DNA from: JADLHS01 sp039806955
Lineage (GTDB): Bacteria > Verrucomicrobiota > Verrucomicrobiia > Limisphaerales > JADLHS01
Direction: 5' to 3'
Assembly: GCA_039806955.1 (NCBI GenBank)
Contig: JBDHQI010000003.1
Span: 134,197-198,196, forward strand
Length of the DNA: 64,000 nt
Of the stretch, positions 41,476-50,286 are shown piece after piece (position 1 is the first letter of the stretch; every line of letters begins with the position of its first letter). Below the pieces are notes generated by a model that was not told the DNA's origin, searched no databases, and saw nothing but the letters and a program-made list of their open reading frames with translations. A program made the position numbers and the translations under genes.

Positions 41476-43203
41476 ATGAAATTGAATCCGGAGCGGCGTC
41501 TGGCGGGCATACTTGAACCGGTTTTTGCCATTCGCACGGAAACCGACCTCGGCATTGGCGATACGGATGGCGTGCGGCAAATGATTGATTGGTGCGCGCG
41601 GCTGGGACTGAACATTTTTCAAATGCTGCCGATCAACGAAACCGGCGGCGATAATTCTCCTTACAACGCGATCAGCTCGATGGCAATTGAACCAGCCACG
41701 CTGGCCGTTACTCCGGAGGCCATCCCGGATTTATCCGCGGCGAAATTTCATGCTCTCGCCACGGAAGAACGCATTGCGCCCTTGCGTCGCGGGGCGGTGA
41801 ACTACCCGGCGGTCAAGGCGCTCAAGTACGAATTGCTCGAAGCCGCTTTTGCGGGATTTTTGGAACGACATTTTGAGCGCGGCACGCAACGGGAGGCGGA
41901 CTTCAGGCAATTTTGCAAAGCTCACGCGGTTTGGCTGACAGATTACGCTTTGTTCCGGACGTTGCTCGAGTTGCACGATCATTCACCCAACTGGGAGCGC
42001 TGGCCACAGGAACATCAGACTCCGCAATTCGCGCGCGTGTGGCTGGCGACCTTGCCCGAAACCCGGCGCGCGGAGTTGGAGCGGCGGCAGCTTTATTTTT
42101 CCTACACGCAATGGCAGGCATTTGTGCAGTGGGAACAACTTAAAACCTACGCGACGCAAAAGCAGGTCTATCTGATGGGCGACATTCCCTACGGCGTCGG
42201 ACGGAGCAGCGCTGACGTTTGGGCGAATCGGAGTTTGTTCGATCTGGATTGGAGTGGCGGCGCGCCACCTGAAACCACCTTCAAAACCGATCCGTTCATT
42301 GTCAAATGGGGGCAGAACTGGGGCGTGCCGTTGTATCGGTGGGACGAGTTGCGGCGGCGTGATTTCAATTGGTGGCGTCTGCGGGTCGGCAACATCCGGA
42401 AGGTGTTCCACCTGTTCCGCATTGATCATGTGCTGGGGTTGTTTCGCATTTATGCGTTTCCCTGGACGCCGGATCGCAACGACGAATTTCTACCGCTGAC
42501 TGAAGTGGAAGCGGCGGCGCGCACGGGGGGGCGTTTGCCGGGTTTCAAAGCATGCCCCGACGATACGTCCGAACACCGAGTACTCAATCAGGCGCAGGGC
42601 GAGGAGTTGTTGAAAATGATCCAGGCCGCAGCGGAGGAGACGGTGGTGATCGCTGAGGACCTGGGACTGGTGCCGGATTACGTGCCGCCTACGTTGCAGA
42701 AACTGGGCATTCCAGGTTTTCGAATTCCGATGCTGTTTCGCGACCCGGATTGGAACTATTCCGATCCCCGGAAGTATCCGCGCCTCTCGCTGGCGCAACC
42801 AGCCACGCACGATCACACACCGCTGGCGCTGCTATGGCGGCAATGCTGGGCGGACATTGACGCGAACCGCAACCGCGAGCACAACCACTGGGAACTGCGG
42901 CGCATTATGAACTTCGCCCATTGTTACGATGCGGTGACGCCGCGCGAATTTACGAATCCCATTCACGAAGGCTTTTTGCGCGCGGTCATGGAGTCCAATT
43001 CCTGGCTGGCGGTTTTTCAAATCCAGGACGTGTTTGGACAGACGGCGCGATTCAATGTGCCGGGTTCGACCTCGACCGCCAACTGGTCGGCGCGCATGGA
43101 GGCGACGGTGAGACAGTTCAGCACGGAGGCTCAATTGCGGCGCAAGGCGGACGTCCTCGCGCGGTTGGCCAAGAGCGCTGGACGAGGCGTGGAGTCGGAT
43201 TAG
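41476..43203 (+). CDS. malQ: 4-alpha-glucanotransferase (GH77)
   Basis: Amylomaltase of 575 residues that transfers alpha-1,4-glucan segments during maltodextrin or glycogen metabolism. ATG 41476 gives MKLNPERRLAGILEPVFAIR; an in-frame TTG at 41416 is less likely. Signatures are LGINIFQ-like LGLNIFQMLPINETGGDNSP, YLMGDIPYGVGRSSADVW, the nucleophile in FHLFRIDHVLGLFRIY, the acid/base in VVIAEDLGLVPDYVP and the third acid in ATHDHTPLA. It follows hisS by 66 bases. The GH57 protein at 14874 may act in the same pathway. Confidence 0.93.
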   Translation: MKLNPERRLAGILEPVFAIRTETDLGIGDTDGVRQMIDWCARLGLNIFQMLPINETGGDNSPYNAISSMAIEPATLAVTPEAIPDLSAAKFHALATEERIAPLRRGAVNYPAVKALKYELLEAAFAGFLERHFERGTQREADFRQFCKAHAVWLTDYALFRTLLELHDHSPNWERWPQEHQTPQFARVWLATLPETRRAELERRQLYFSYTQWQAFVQWEQLKTYATQKQVYLMGDIPYGVGRSSADVWANRSLFDLDWSGGAPPETTFKTDPFIVKWGQNWGVPLYRWDELRRRDFNWWRLRVGNIRKVFHLFRIDHVLGLFRIYAFPWTPDRNDEFLPLTEVEAAARTGGRLPGFKACPDDTSEHRVLNQAQGEELLKMIQAAAEETVVIAEDLGLVPDYVPPTLQKLGIPGFRIPMLFRDPDWNYSDPRKYPRLSLAQPATHDHTPLALLWRQCWADIDANRNREHNHWELRRIMNFAHCYDAVTPREFTNPIHEGFLRAVMESNSWLAVFQIQDVFGQTARFNVPGSTSTANWSARMEATVRQFSTEAQLRRKADVLARLAKSAGRGVESD

Positions 43204-43480
43204 CCGTTCGCTATTTGTGGCGCGTTGTGTTCAAAGGCGGCTGCCGAATTGGAGGTGGATTGACCGCCCCGAGGGCGGATTGCGTGGGTGAATTGCTGTA
43301 AATAATTATCGAGGTCGGCATGGAAAAATCCGTAGTTTCGATCATTTTTCAGCGAAAAACGCGATTTTTTAAGGATTTTCAGAGCTGCGCGTTTGGGTTG
43401 CGGGTTGACCTGCCGGGTTTGAATCTCCAGACTGCTGCGAACCGCCGGGCGCATGGTGTGTCGCGGACGGCAATCTAATT

Positions 43481-43678
43481 ATGGCCGAAGGATACTGCGT
43501 CAAGTGTAAAGCCAAGAAGGAAATTGCTGACGGCATTGAGGAAACCATGAAGAACGGTCGCAAGGCCATCAAGGGTAGATGCCCGACCTGTGGCACGGTA
43601 ATGTTCAAGATCCTCGGGGGCAAACCCGTAAATCCATCCGTGACCACACCGCCGACCGAACCGCCCCCGATCGCTTAA
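43481..43678 (+). CDS. DUF5679 zinc-ribbon protein
   Basis: A 65-residue protein with two CxxC pairs, YCVKCKAKK and GRCPTCGTVMFK, the layout of the DUF5679 zinc ribbon, with a Pro/Thr-rich tail (NPSVTTPPTEPPPIA). Function unknown; such ribbons often bind nucleic acid or mediate protein contact. It is five bases ahead of the NDPK gene, so probably cotranscribed. The 277-base gap before it holds only a short hairpin (CCGCC/GGCGG near 43263) and no gene. Confidence 0.8.
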   Translation: MAEGYCVKCKAKKEIADGIEETMKNGRKAIKGRCPTCGTVMFKILGGKPVNPSVTTPPTEPPPIA

Positions 43679-43682
43679 ATCT

Positions 43683-44855
43683 ATGTCGAAAGAGCTTGCT
43701 TACGTTGTTCTCACTCCCTATTCACTACACAAATCACGCACCGGCGGTATTTTAAGCCGCCTTATTTCTCGCACCGGGCTCGATCTGGTTGCCGCACGGA
43801 TGTTCGCGCCGAGCACCCAGTTGGTGCAACAATATGTCGAATCAACTGCGGCCATTAACGGGGCTTCTGATGCTAAAATACAAAGTTGTTTGCGAGATTA
43901 CATTCTGAGGAAATTCAGTCCCGATCCGCACACCGGAAAACGTCGTCGCACGATGGTGCTGGTATTTCGTGGTGATGATGCTGTCCGCAAGGTGCGTGCG
44001 GTGGTCGGGACGTTGGAGGCGAACCGGCGCGGCGGAGAGACGATTCGCGACACGTACGCGGATTTAATTGAGGATGCCAATGGTCAAGTGCAGTATTTTG
44101 AACCGGCGGTGCTGGCGGCGGTGAATCCGGCCGGCGCGGCGGCCGAACTGAAACTTTGGGCGCAGTATTCGGATACGGATGGTGGTCTGCTGGAAAATGT
44201 CAACACCTATGCGCCGGGGGAGCAGCCGGAACGCACGCTGGTGTTGATCAAGCCGGACAATTTTCGCTTTGCCACGGGGCGTCCGGGCAATGTGATTGAT
44301 TTCTTTTCGCGCACGGGATTGTTCATCGTCGCCATCAAGGTGCATCGCATGAGCGTGGCGGAGGCGATGGAATTTTACGGTCCGGTGCGTGAGGTGTTGC
44401 GCACCAAACTAAAAGATATGGTGGCAAACAAAGCGAAGGTCGCCGTGGAGAAAGAACTGGGACTGGCGTTGTCCAGCGACGTGGTGAGGCAACTGGGTGA
44501 ACTGCTCGGACCGGTGTTTGGGGACAATCAATTTGATAACATCGTTCGCTTCATGTCAGGCCGCGCGCCATCAGAATGTCCCGCCGATGAGTTAAGCCAG
44601 CCGGGTTCAGAAAAGTGTATCGCGCTGATTTACGAGGGGGTTGGCGCGATTGCCAAGATTCGAGATGTGCTCGGGCCAACGGATCCTTCCAAAGCGCCGC
44701 CTGGCTCCATTCGGCGCGAATTTGGGTCCAGCGTCATGGTCAACGCCGCCCATGCCAGCGACGCTCCGGAAAGCGTCGTGCGCGAAGTGGGCATCGTGCA
44801 ACCCGCTGACAACAATTTCCGCCGCGAGATCGAAGCGTTTTACGCGAAGGCTTGA
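43683..44855 (+). CDS. Tandem nucleoside-diphosphate-kinase-domain protein
   Basis: A 390-residue protein with two NDPK-like halves. Half one: YVVLTPYSLHKSRTGGILSR ... LDLVAARMF and MVLVFRGDDAVRKVRAVVG, but the segment that should hold the catalytic His reads YFEPAVLAAVNPAGAAAELK, so no His. Half two: LVLIKPDNFRFATGRPGNVI ... IALIYEGVGAIAKIRDVLG and SSVMVNAAHASDAPESV, which keeps the catalytic N-x-x-H-x-S-D. NDPK makes NTPs from NDPs. Single-domain NDPK is about 140 residues, so this fusion with an apparently inactive first half is unusual. A spacer of about 80 residues (KLKDMVANKAKVAVEKELGL) lies within half two. Confidence 0.82.
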   Translation: MSKELAYVVLTPYSLHKSRTGGILSRLISRTGLDLVAARMFAPSTQLVQQYVESTAAINGASDAKIQSCLRDYILRKFSPDPHTGKRRRTMVLVFRGDDAVRKVRAVVGTLEANRRGGETIRDTYADLIEDANGQVQYFEPAVLAAVNPAGAAAELKLWAQYSDTDGGLLENVNTYAPGEQPERTLVLIKPDNFRFATGRPGNVIDFFSRTGLFIVAIKVHRMSVAEAMEFYGPVREVLRTKLKDMVANKAKVAVEKELGLALSSDVVRQLGELLGPVFGDNQFDNIVRFMSGRAPSECPADELSQPGSEKCIALIYEGVGAIAKIRDVLGPTDPSKAPPGSIRREFGSSVMVNAAHASDAPESVVREVGIVQPADNNFRREIEAFYAKA

Positions 44856-44966
44856 CCGGTGCGACAAGGTTGCATCAGGACGGGCGCCGCCATTTTGTGT
44901 CGCGAATTTTTATCCGCGCCGGATTCCGGGGCGATCGGATCCGTCCGCTTTTGAGGTGGAGGCGTA

Positions 44967-45779
44967 ATGGCTGTTTTCTTCGATACTCATGCGCATCTGG
45001 ATTATCCCGATTTTCAAGCGGATTTTCCGCAGATGTTGGAGCGGGCGCAAGCTGCCGGGATCACAAAATTGATTTGCATTGGCACTGATTTGACGAGCAG
45101 CCAGCGGGCGATTCGTCTGGCTGAACAGCACGATTGCGTTTTTGCCGTCATTGGCTGGCATCCCGGCGACGCGCTGAATGCACCGGAAGACATCCGTCCC
45201 GCGTTGCGCGAATTGGCACGTCATCCGAAAGTTGTGGCCATTGGTGAAACCGGATTGGACTACTATCGGTTGCCGCGCTGGCAAGAGCAGGGGACGGAGG
45301 CGGATGACGAGCGCTATAAATTCCGGCAGGCGTGCCTCTTTCAGCAACAGCTCGAAGTGGCCGCAGAAATCGGACTTAATTGCGTGATCCATCAGCGTGG
45401 TGATTGTTTCGAGGATACGCTGCGCTTGTTTGAGCCGTTTGCCGGACGGGTGCGCAATGTCTTTCATTGCTTTTCCGGCAACGTACTGGCGCTGCAACGA
45501 ATCTTGGAAATCGGATCGCTGGTCAGTTTCACGGGGATTGTCACGTTCAAGAACGGACAAAATGTGCGGGCCGCACTGGCCGCCACGCCGATGGGAAAAT
45601 TCATGCTGGAAACCGACGCGCCGTTCCTCGCTCCGGTCCCGTTCCGCGGTAAACGCTGCGAATCAGCTTACGTGAAAGAAATCGCCGCTGTGGTGGCGCA
45701 GGTGAAAGGTTGCACGTTGGAAGAATTGAGCGCCGCGACGTGCCAAACCGCTTGCGAATTCTTTCCCAAACTGAAGTAA
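44967..45779 (+). CDS. TatD-family metal-dependent hydrolase
   Basis: A 270-residue TIM-barrel DNase-like enzyme. It opens VFFDTHAHLDYPDF with the metal-binding HxH, has VVAIGETGLDYYRL (Glu ligand), FQQQLEVAAEIGLNCVIHQR (His), VFHCFSGNVLALQRIL (His) and the final FMLETDAPFLAPVPFRGKRC (Asp). TatD proteins act as 3'-5' exonucleases or D-aminoacyl-tRNA deacylase-like hydrolases. ATG 44967 is the only plausible start. Confidence 0.92.
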   Translation: MAVFFDTHAHLDYPDFQADFPQMLERAQAAGITKLICIGTDLTSSQRAIRLAEQHDCVFAVIGWHPGDALNAPEDIRPALRELARHPKVVAIGETGLDYYRLPRWQEQGTEADDERYKFRQACLFQQQLEVAAEIGLNCVIHQRGDCFEDTLRLFEPFAGRVRNVFHCFSGNVLALQRILEIGSLVSFTGIVTFKNGQNVRAALAATPMGKFMLETDAPFLAPVPFRGKRCESAYVKEIAAVVAQVKGCTLEELSAATCQTACEFFPKLK

Positions 45780-46076
45780 AGCCGCCGCCTCCTGTGGAAG
45801 TGAGATCCGCCGTTTTTCACAAATCTGGAATCCTAATTCCTCCTCTTGGCTCGCGGCGCCAGTTGCCTTGAGGTAACGGAAACGGGCGGAGTTGGGAGGA
45901 TGTTTTTCCAAAATTTTAGGGGTTCACAAATCGGTCGTATGTGCTACGATCATCACCGATGACCCAATTTCAACCCGCCAGCACCGCCCGATTTGGCGCC
46001 CGCCGCCCAGCGGAAAAAGCGTCGTTGGCGGTGGCCTTGGGTGAACCACGTTCAACTGCAACCACGGAGACCGCGT

Positions 46077-46532
46077 ATGACTCATACCATTCCCATCAGT
46101 GAAATTCTCGCTTACAAAGGCAATCAGGTCTGGTCGGTGCCGGCGGAGGCGACGGTGTTGGACGCCATTGAAGTGATGGCGGAGAGAAATGTAGGCGCTT
46201 TGCTGGTGCTCCAAAGCGGGAAGTTGGCTGGCGTGATTTCCGAACGGGATTACACGCGCAAGATTGTTCTCAAGGGGCGCTCGTCCAAAGACACTCCCGT
46301 GCGTGAAATTATTTCGGGATGCGTAATCGCTGTTGGCCCCGATCACACCGTGGAAGATTGCATGCAGTTGATGACGCAGCATCGCATCCGTCATCTGCCA
46401 GTGGTCCAAGGATCGGATATTCTGGGTGTAATCTCCATCGGGGATCTGGTGAATTGCATCATCTCCAACCAACACAGCACCATCCAACAATTGGAGACCT
46501 ACATCTCCGGAGTTCCGACGCCCGCAGTTTGA
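46077..46532 (+). CDS. CBS-domain pair protein
   Basis: A 151-residue protein made of two CBS motifs: VPAEATVLDAIEVMAERNVG ... LAGVISERDYTRKIVLKG and VGPDHTVEDCMQLMTQHRIR ... ILGVISIGDLVNCIISNQ. CBS pairs bind adenosine nucleotides or similar and sense energy state. ATG 46077 has GGAG eight bases ahead; the upstream in-frame basic run (KKRRWRWPWV) looks untranslated. The gene stands alone between intergenic regions; the 297 bases before it hold nothing I can name. Confidence 0.9.
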   Translation: MTHTIPISEILAYKGNQVWSVPAEATVLDAIEVMAERNVGALLVLQSGKLAGVISERDYTRKIVLKGRSSKDTPVREIISGCVIAVGPDHTVEDCMQLMTQHRIRHLPVVQGSDILGVISIGDLVNCIISNQHSTIQQLETYISGVPTPAV

Positions 46533-46720
46533 CGATGCCCGCGGCGGATCGCCGGATGAGAGGCCGGACGCACTGCGATAAAACGGAGGCCGCCCTGGCA
46601 GGCTCATTGAACCTGTAACCGTTGAAGTGGAGCGGAATCGTTTGGCGCGTAACCCAATGCAGTACACTTGACATAAGTTGCAAGCGGGCGTAGGGCGGGG
46701 CACAACAATCAATGATCTCC

Positions 46721-46821
46721 AACGCGAAATACGTCAAACGCCAACCACGCGAAATCTTGGACGGGAACAACAGCTTTTCCGGTTGCCATTCCCTTCGCGT
46801 ATTTCGGGTGGTTCGCGGTTC
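46721..46821. repeat. Imperfect inverted repeat of CGCGAAATACG type
   Basis: CGCGAAATACG near 46723-46733 mirrors CGCGTATTTCG near 46796-46806, and CCAACCACGCGAAAT (46741-46755) mirrors GGTGGTTCGCGG (about 46807-46818). The arms are about 35 bases and the centre about 40. It lies in the 340-base gap between the CBS gene and folB; no gene is visible there. Reads like another dispersed palindromic element. Confidence 0.5.
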
Positions 46822-46875
46822 ACCCGCTGGTTGGCCGTCGCGGGGTCCTGGGTATTCCGGTGAGAAATGACGGTG

Positions 46876-47253
46876 CTAACCGATCTGGCGTGCGGTTTTC
46901 ATTGTCGCGCGTTGCTTCGTGAAGGTGACGGAAACCTGGGCCGCTTGTGGAAGCGGAAACTTTTTCACGGTCACCGTAACAGCGCTGGGTGGGTATTCTC
47001 GCAAGATCAAATCCGCGAGGTCGCAGGCGAGCTTTTCAATCAGTTTCCATTCATGGCCGGTGCCAAGGGCCGTAATTTTTTCAGCGACGGCCGCGTAATC
47101 AATTGTAGCGGCGAGATTATCGTGGGCGGCGGCAGAGTGAAAATCATGCTCCATTTCGATCGTCAGCAGCAGACGCTGTCGTTGCGCGCGTTCGGTATCG
47201 GGTACACCCACGCGGAAATGCACTTCCAGATCAGTGATGGTAATCGTAGCCAT
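46876..47253 (-). CDS. folB: Dihydroneopterin aldolase
   Basis: A 125-residue FolB-type protein of the folate pathway, converting dihydroneopterin to hydroxymethyl-dihydropterin. It begins ATITITDLEVHFRVGVPDTE, has the conserved TIDYAAVAEKI and the catalytic-region HEWKLIEKLACDLADLI, then VTVTVKKFPLPQAAQVSVTF. FolX-like epimerase activity cannot be excluded. It is 10 bases after the HAD-Nudix gene, so cotranscribed. Confidence 0.85.
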   Translation of the reverse strand: MATITITDLEVHFRVGVPDTERAQRQRLLLTIEMEHDFHSAAAHDNLAATIDYAAVAEKITALGTGHEWKLIEKLACDLADLILREYPPSAVTVTVKKFPLPQAAQVSVTFTKQRATMKTARQIG

Positions 47254-47263
47254 AATTTCAAGG

Positions 47264-48334
47264 TTAGGACGTTTGCTGGATGACCGTCTCGATCAGGATG
47301 CGGGTCGGTGTATTTAACGGCATCTGAAGTGAGGCCTCCAGATTGAGCCAGCGGAACTCCTGGGATTCGTCGTTGAGTTTGACCACTGGCTCCGCTTCGC
47401 AACGACAGGCGTAGTTGAGCAGGATAAAGTGGACGTCCCGATAGAACTCCTTCGAGTGGATGCAATCCTGCACCAGCACAAATTTAATCCGGTTCACGGA
47501 CAAATTCGTTTCCTCCTTTAGTTCGCGTTGCAACGCGGCAGTTGCGGTTTCACCCCACTTGATTTTGCCGCCAGGAATGCCCCAGAGATTCGACCATTTG
47601 TGGGTGCGGACCAGCAGCACTTCGTTTCGATGGTTGAAAATCAAACCCCCGACGGTCGCAATGGGCGGATGGTTTTCCTCCGCTGAACCGTTCCGGGTGG
47701 TAAGCTGGAAATTATTCTGGCGCAGGATGGTTTGCAACTCGCCCAGGTGTTCGACGATCAATTCCGGTTGGGCGGCGCGCAATTGCGTCAGCGTATTGTA
47801 GCCCGTCAGCACCGCGCAGGAATGGATGCCGCCATGCCGCGCGGTCTCGACGTCGTGTTCCATGTCACCGATGAACAGGGTCTCGGTTGGATGCAGTTGG
47901 TTTTCAGCGAGGATTTCATGAATTTTTTTGCGCTTATCCCAAATACCAACGTAAGGGCGCTCGAGATACTGGCCGAATTCGATGACGCGGTTTTGGGTGG
48001 CGTAATGTTCCGGCGCAACGGTGCTCAGCAAAAAAGTGCGGATTCGTTGCTGGCGACAAAATTGCAGAAAAGCTTCGGCGTGGGGCAGGGCGACGACGGA
48101 GGATTGCACCTGCCGAAACCGGCGGTGAAACCATTCTTCCAATTGAGCCATGGGCACGTCGGGCGTGTAGCGGTCGTAGAAACCCTGGAAGGGAAGGCAA
48201 AATTCGGCGCGAAACTGGGCCAACGAAATCTCCGGTCGCCCCGCCTGAGCGAGTACGTAATTGGATGCTTCCCAGACTGCGGGGAGATCATCCACCAACG
48301 TGCCCGACCAGTCGAAGATGATATTGCAAATCAC
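47264..48334 (-). CDS. HAD phosphatase-Nudix hydrolase fusion
   Basis: A 356-residue two-domain protein. Residues 1-210 are a HAD phosphatase of the phosphoglycolate-phosphatase kind: nucleophile motif IIFDWSGTLVDD, motif II FLLSTVAPEHY, motif III Lys in WDKRKKIHE and motif IV LFIGDMEHDVETAR. After a linker, residues about 225-356 are a Nudix hydrolase with VGGLIFNHRNEVLLVRTHKW and the Nudix box GGKIKWGETATAALQ-RELKEETNL; the usual Gly near the end of the box is Asn. The substrate may be a nucleotide-linked metabolite cleaved by one domain and dephosphorylated by the other. It precedes folB, so a link to pterin triphosphate processing is possible but unproven. Confidence 0.87.
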   Translation of the reverse strand: MICNIIFDWSGTLVDDLPAVWEASNYVLAQAGRPEISLAQFRAEFCLPFQGFYDRYTPDVPMAQLEEWFHRRFRQVQSSVVALPHAEAFLQFCRQQRIRTFLLSTVAPEHYATQNRVIEFGQYLERPYVGIWDKRKKIHEILAENQLHPTETLFIGDMEHDVETARHGGIHSCAVLTGYNTLTQLRAAQPELIVEHLGELQTILRQNNFQLTTRNGSAEENHPPIATVGGLIFNHRNEVLLVRTHKWSNLWGIPGGKIKWGETATAALQRELKEETNLSVNRIKFVLVQDCIHSKEFYRDVHFILLNYACRCEAEPVVKLNDESQEFRWLNLEASLQMPLNTPTRILIETVIQQTS

Positions 48335-48476
48335 CTGGTGATTTTAGCCGGCTCCGTTCGCTTGCACAGTCATTTTACTGGGGGATCGAAGTGAAGAATT
48401 TTTGACCACGATCAAGCCAATCCGATTCGATTCCCATTGGCCTCAAAGCGGTGTTATTCTAAACTGACCCGGCCAG

Positions 48477-49937
48477 ATGGATGTAAATCTGGAAGATGAT
48501 TTGATGGAAGCAGCACTACCGACTCCCGCCGCGCCTGTGGAACGAATGATTTCTTCTCCCCGTTCTGCTCGTAAACCGCGTGTCAGTTTGCTCCTGCGCT
48601 TTCTGATGACGGGCTTGGTTGCACTCCTCGTGGCGGTCGGCTGGATGATGTTGCAGCCGTCCATTCTGGCGACTTACCACTACAATCAATTTGTCATTGC
48701 CGCCACGCATCTCGTGGTGCTGGGTTTCGCCAGCACCATCATCATGGGCGTGATTTACCAGTTGGCCTCACTGGCGTTTGAAGTGGAGTTGCACAGTGTG
48801 CGCCTGGCTAAATGGCAGTTCATCGTTCACCTTATCAGCTTCGTCGGCATGATCTGGATGTTTCGGATCTGGGATATGAAACAGGTTGGGCATTTTGGCT
48901 CGGGCCTGGCGCTCGGCGTCGCGCTGCTGGCCTACAATGTGGCGCGCACGCTCTGGCGGATGCCGAAATGGAACGTCATTGCCGTTTCGGTGGCGGCGGC
49001 GGTGTTTTGGTTCGGCGTCACGGTTTTTGTGGGGCTCTCCGTTGCCGCCGCCAAGTGCGCGTATGACGCCACGGAAGGATTGGCGACCGTGGAAGGCGTG
49101 CGCCAGTTCGTCGGAGGATTGCGGATCACGGCGCAAGTAGTTTCCCATTTTGATGCCATCAGTTTGATGCACGCCCATGCACATATTGGCGTGGTGGGAT
49201 TCTTCATCATGCTGATCGTTGGCCTGTCGTATCGGTTGATCCCCATGTTCGCGCTGACCAAGGTCCAAAACCATCGGCGAGCGGCGCTCTCGATTTTATT
49301 GCTGAATCTTGGCGTGGCGGGCGCTGCCGTGACGATTGCGTTGCGCAACGCCTGGAAGCCGGTTTTTGCCGGAGTCATCATCGGCGGATTGATCGTTTTT
49401 GCGGTGGAAGTGCGCGCCATGTTGAAAGCGCGCACGACGACGCGGCTCGATTGGGGATTGAAATCATTTCTGGTGGCGCTCGGGCTGCTGTTGCCGTCCA
49501 GTGTCTTGGCTTTGATTTTATCCTGGCCTGAGCTTCCGCCCACCCAATTTTGCGGCATGTTGGAAAATGTCTATGGGTTCGTGGGGTTGTTCGGCGTTGT
49601 GGCGTTGGCGATTTTTGGCATGTTGCATAAAATCCTGCCCTTGCTGGTCTGGTTGGAAGTTTACTGTCATCACGCCGGACGCGCCCGGATTCCCGCTGCC
49701 AACGCGATGGTTTCTGAGCGGATACAATTTTCAGGTTTGATGATTTACCTGGCGGGTTTGGCGATCATTTCGATTGCGATATTACGCGGAAACGAACTCT
49801 GCATCAGGTTCGGCGCGGGTCTTTTGTTGGTGGGCATCGGATGCTTTTGCGCCAACATCTGTCGTGTGTTGAGCCATTATTTCAAACCGGTCTTAAAAGC
49901 GATTCCGGAGGCCGGGGTTTCCGTGACGCAAGGATAA
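48477..49937 (+). CDS. Haem-copper-oxidase-like multi-spanning membrane protein
   Basis: A 486-residue protein with about twelve membrane helices after a hydrophilic N-terminus. Conserved-looking histidines occur in VIAATHLVVLGFASTIIMG, SLMHAHAHIGVVGFFIMLI and MLHKILPLLVWLEVYCHH, reminiscent of the haem-ligand helices of subunit I of NO reductases/cbb3 oxidases and NnrS. The CuB histidine set (H-P-E, H-H) is not seen, so it is probably not an oxidase. It lies just before nirK and may take part in nitrite/NO respiration or NO sensing. Family call is tentative. Confidence 0.6.
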   Translation: MDVNLEDDLMEAALPTPAAPVERMISSPRSARKPRVSLLLRFLMTGLVALLVAVGWMMLQPSILATYHYNQFVIAATHLVVLGFASTIIMGVIYQLASLAFEVELHSVRLAKWQFIVHLISFVGMIWMFRIWDMKQVGHFGSGLALGVALLAYNVARTLWRMPKWNVIAVSVAAAVFWFGVTVFVGLSVAAAKCAYDATEGLATVEGVRQFVGGLRITAQVVSHFDAISLMHAHAHIGVVGFFIMLIVGLSYRLIPMFALTKVQNHRRAALSILLLNLGVAGAAVTIALRNAWKPVFAGVIIGGLIVFAVEVRAMLKARTTTRLDWGLKSFLVALGLLLPSSVLALILSWPELPPTQFCGMLENVYGFVGLFGVVALAIFGMLHKILPLLVWLEVYCHHAGRARIPAANAMVSERIQFSGLMIYLAGLAIISIAILRGNELCIRFGAGLLLVGIGCFCANICRVLSHYFKPVLKAIPEAGVSVTQG

Positions 49938-50286
49938 CCGGTGCGGAGCAACGATGAATTTATTCTGAAGTTTATTTTCTACTGCATTAAATAGTGCGCA
50001 CCTATTAAATTTGCTTCTCAAGAATCCGCATGACTGATGCCTTTGGTTTCCATCCCATCGCTCCTCTGGCTCGAATCGCTCTTGCCGAGAGAATTGAAAG
50101 TATTGGCGCAAAAGCGGCCAAATATTGGCATCTCACGAGTTGTAACCCATTTGATATCCAATGATTTGCCAAGTAATGACTTTCGGTCGTTCAGCCTGAA
50201 ATTTTTTATTATAAAATCAAAAATAAGTATTGCCTGGAAATAAGTTGTGCTTCACATTCATCGGTGGTTACATAACAAAATAAGAT
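49938..50286. promoter_or_regulatory. AT-rich upstream region of nirK
   Basis: About 350 bases clearly richer in A and T than the surrounding genes, including a tract near 50203-50225 (TTTTTTATTATAAAATC). It should hold the nirK promoter. TTGATATCC at 50151 is only a half match to an Fnr/Nnr site, so I do not call an operator. A possible 44-residue gene lies at 50030-50164. Confidence 0.4.
50030..50164 (+). CDS. Possible small protein upstream of nirK
   Basis: ATG 50030 opens a 44-residue frame (MTDAFGFHPIAPLARIALAE, RIESIGAKAAKYWHLTSCNP, FDIQ) ending at TGA 50162-50164. The composition is protein-like and the end KYWHL...NPFD recalls the start of Crp/Fnr-type regulators, so it might be the stub of such a gene or a real small protein. 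No clear ribosome-binding site. Confidence 0.3.
   Translation: MTDAFGFHPIAPLARIALAERIESIGAKAAKYWHLTSCNPFDIQ

Noticed and set aside
50148..50165. TTGATATCCAATGA as an Fnr/Nnr operator upstream of nirK
   Set aside because: Only the first half-site matches TTGAT; the second half does not match ATCAA at the right spacing.
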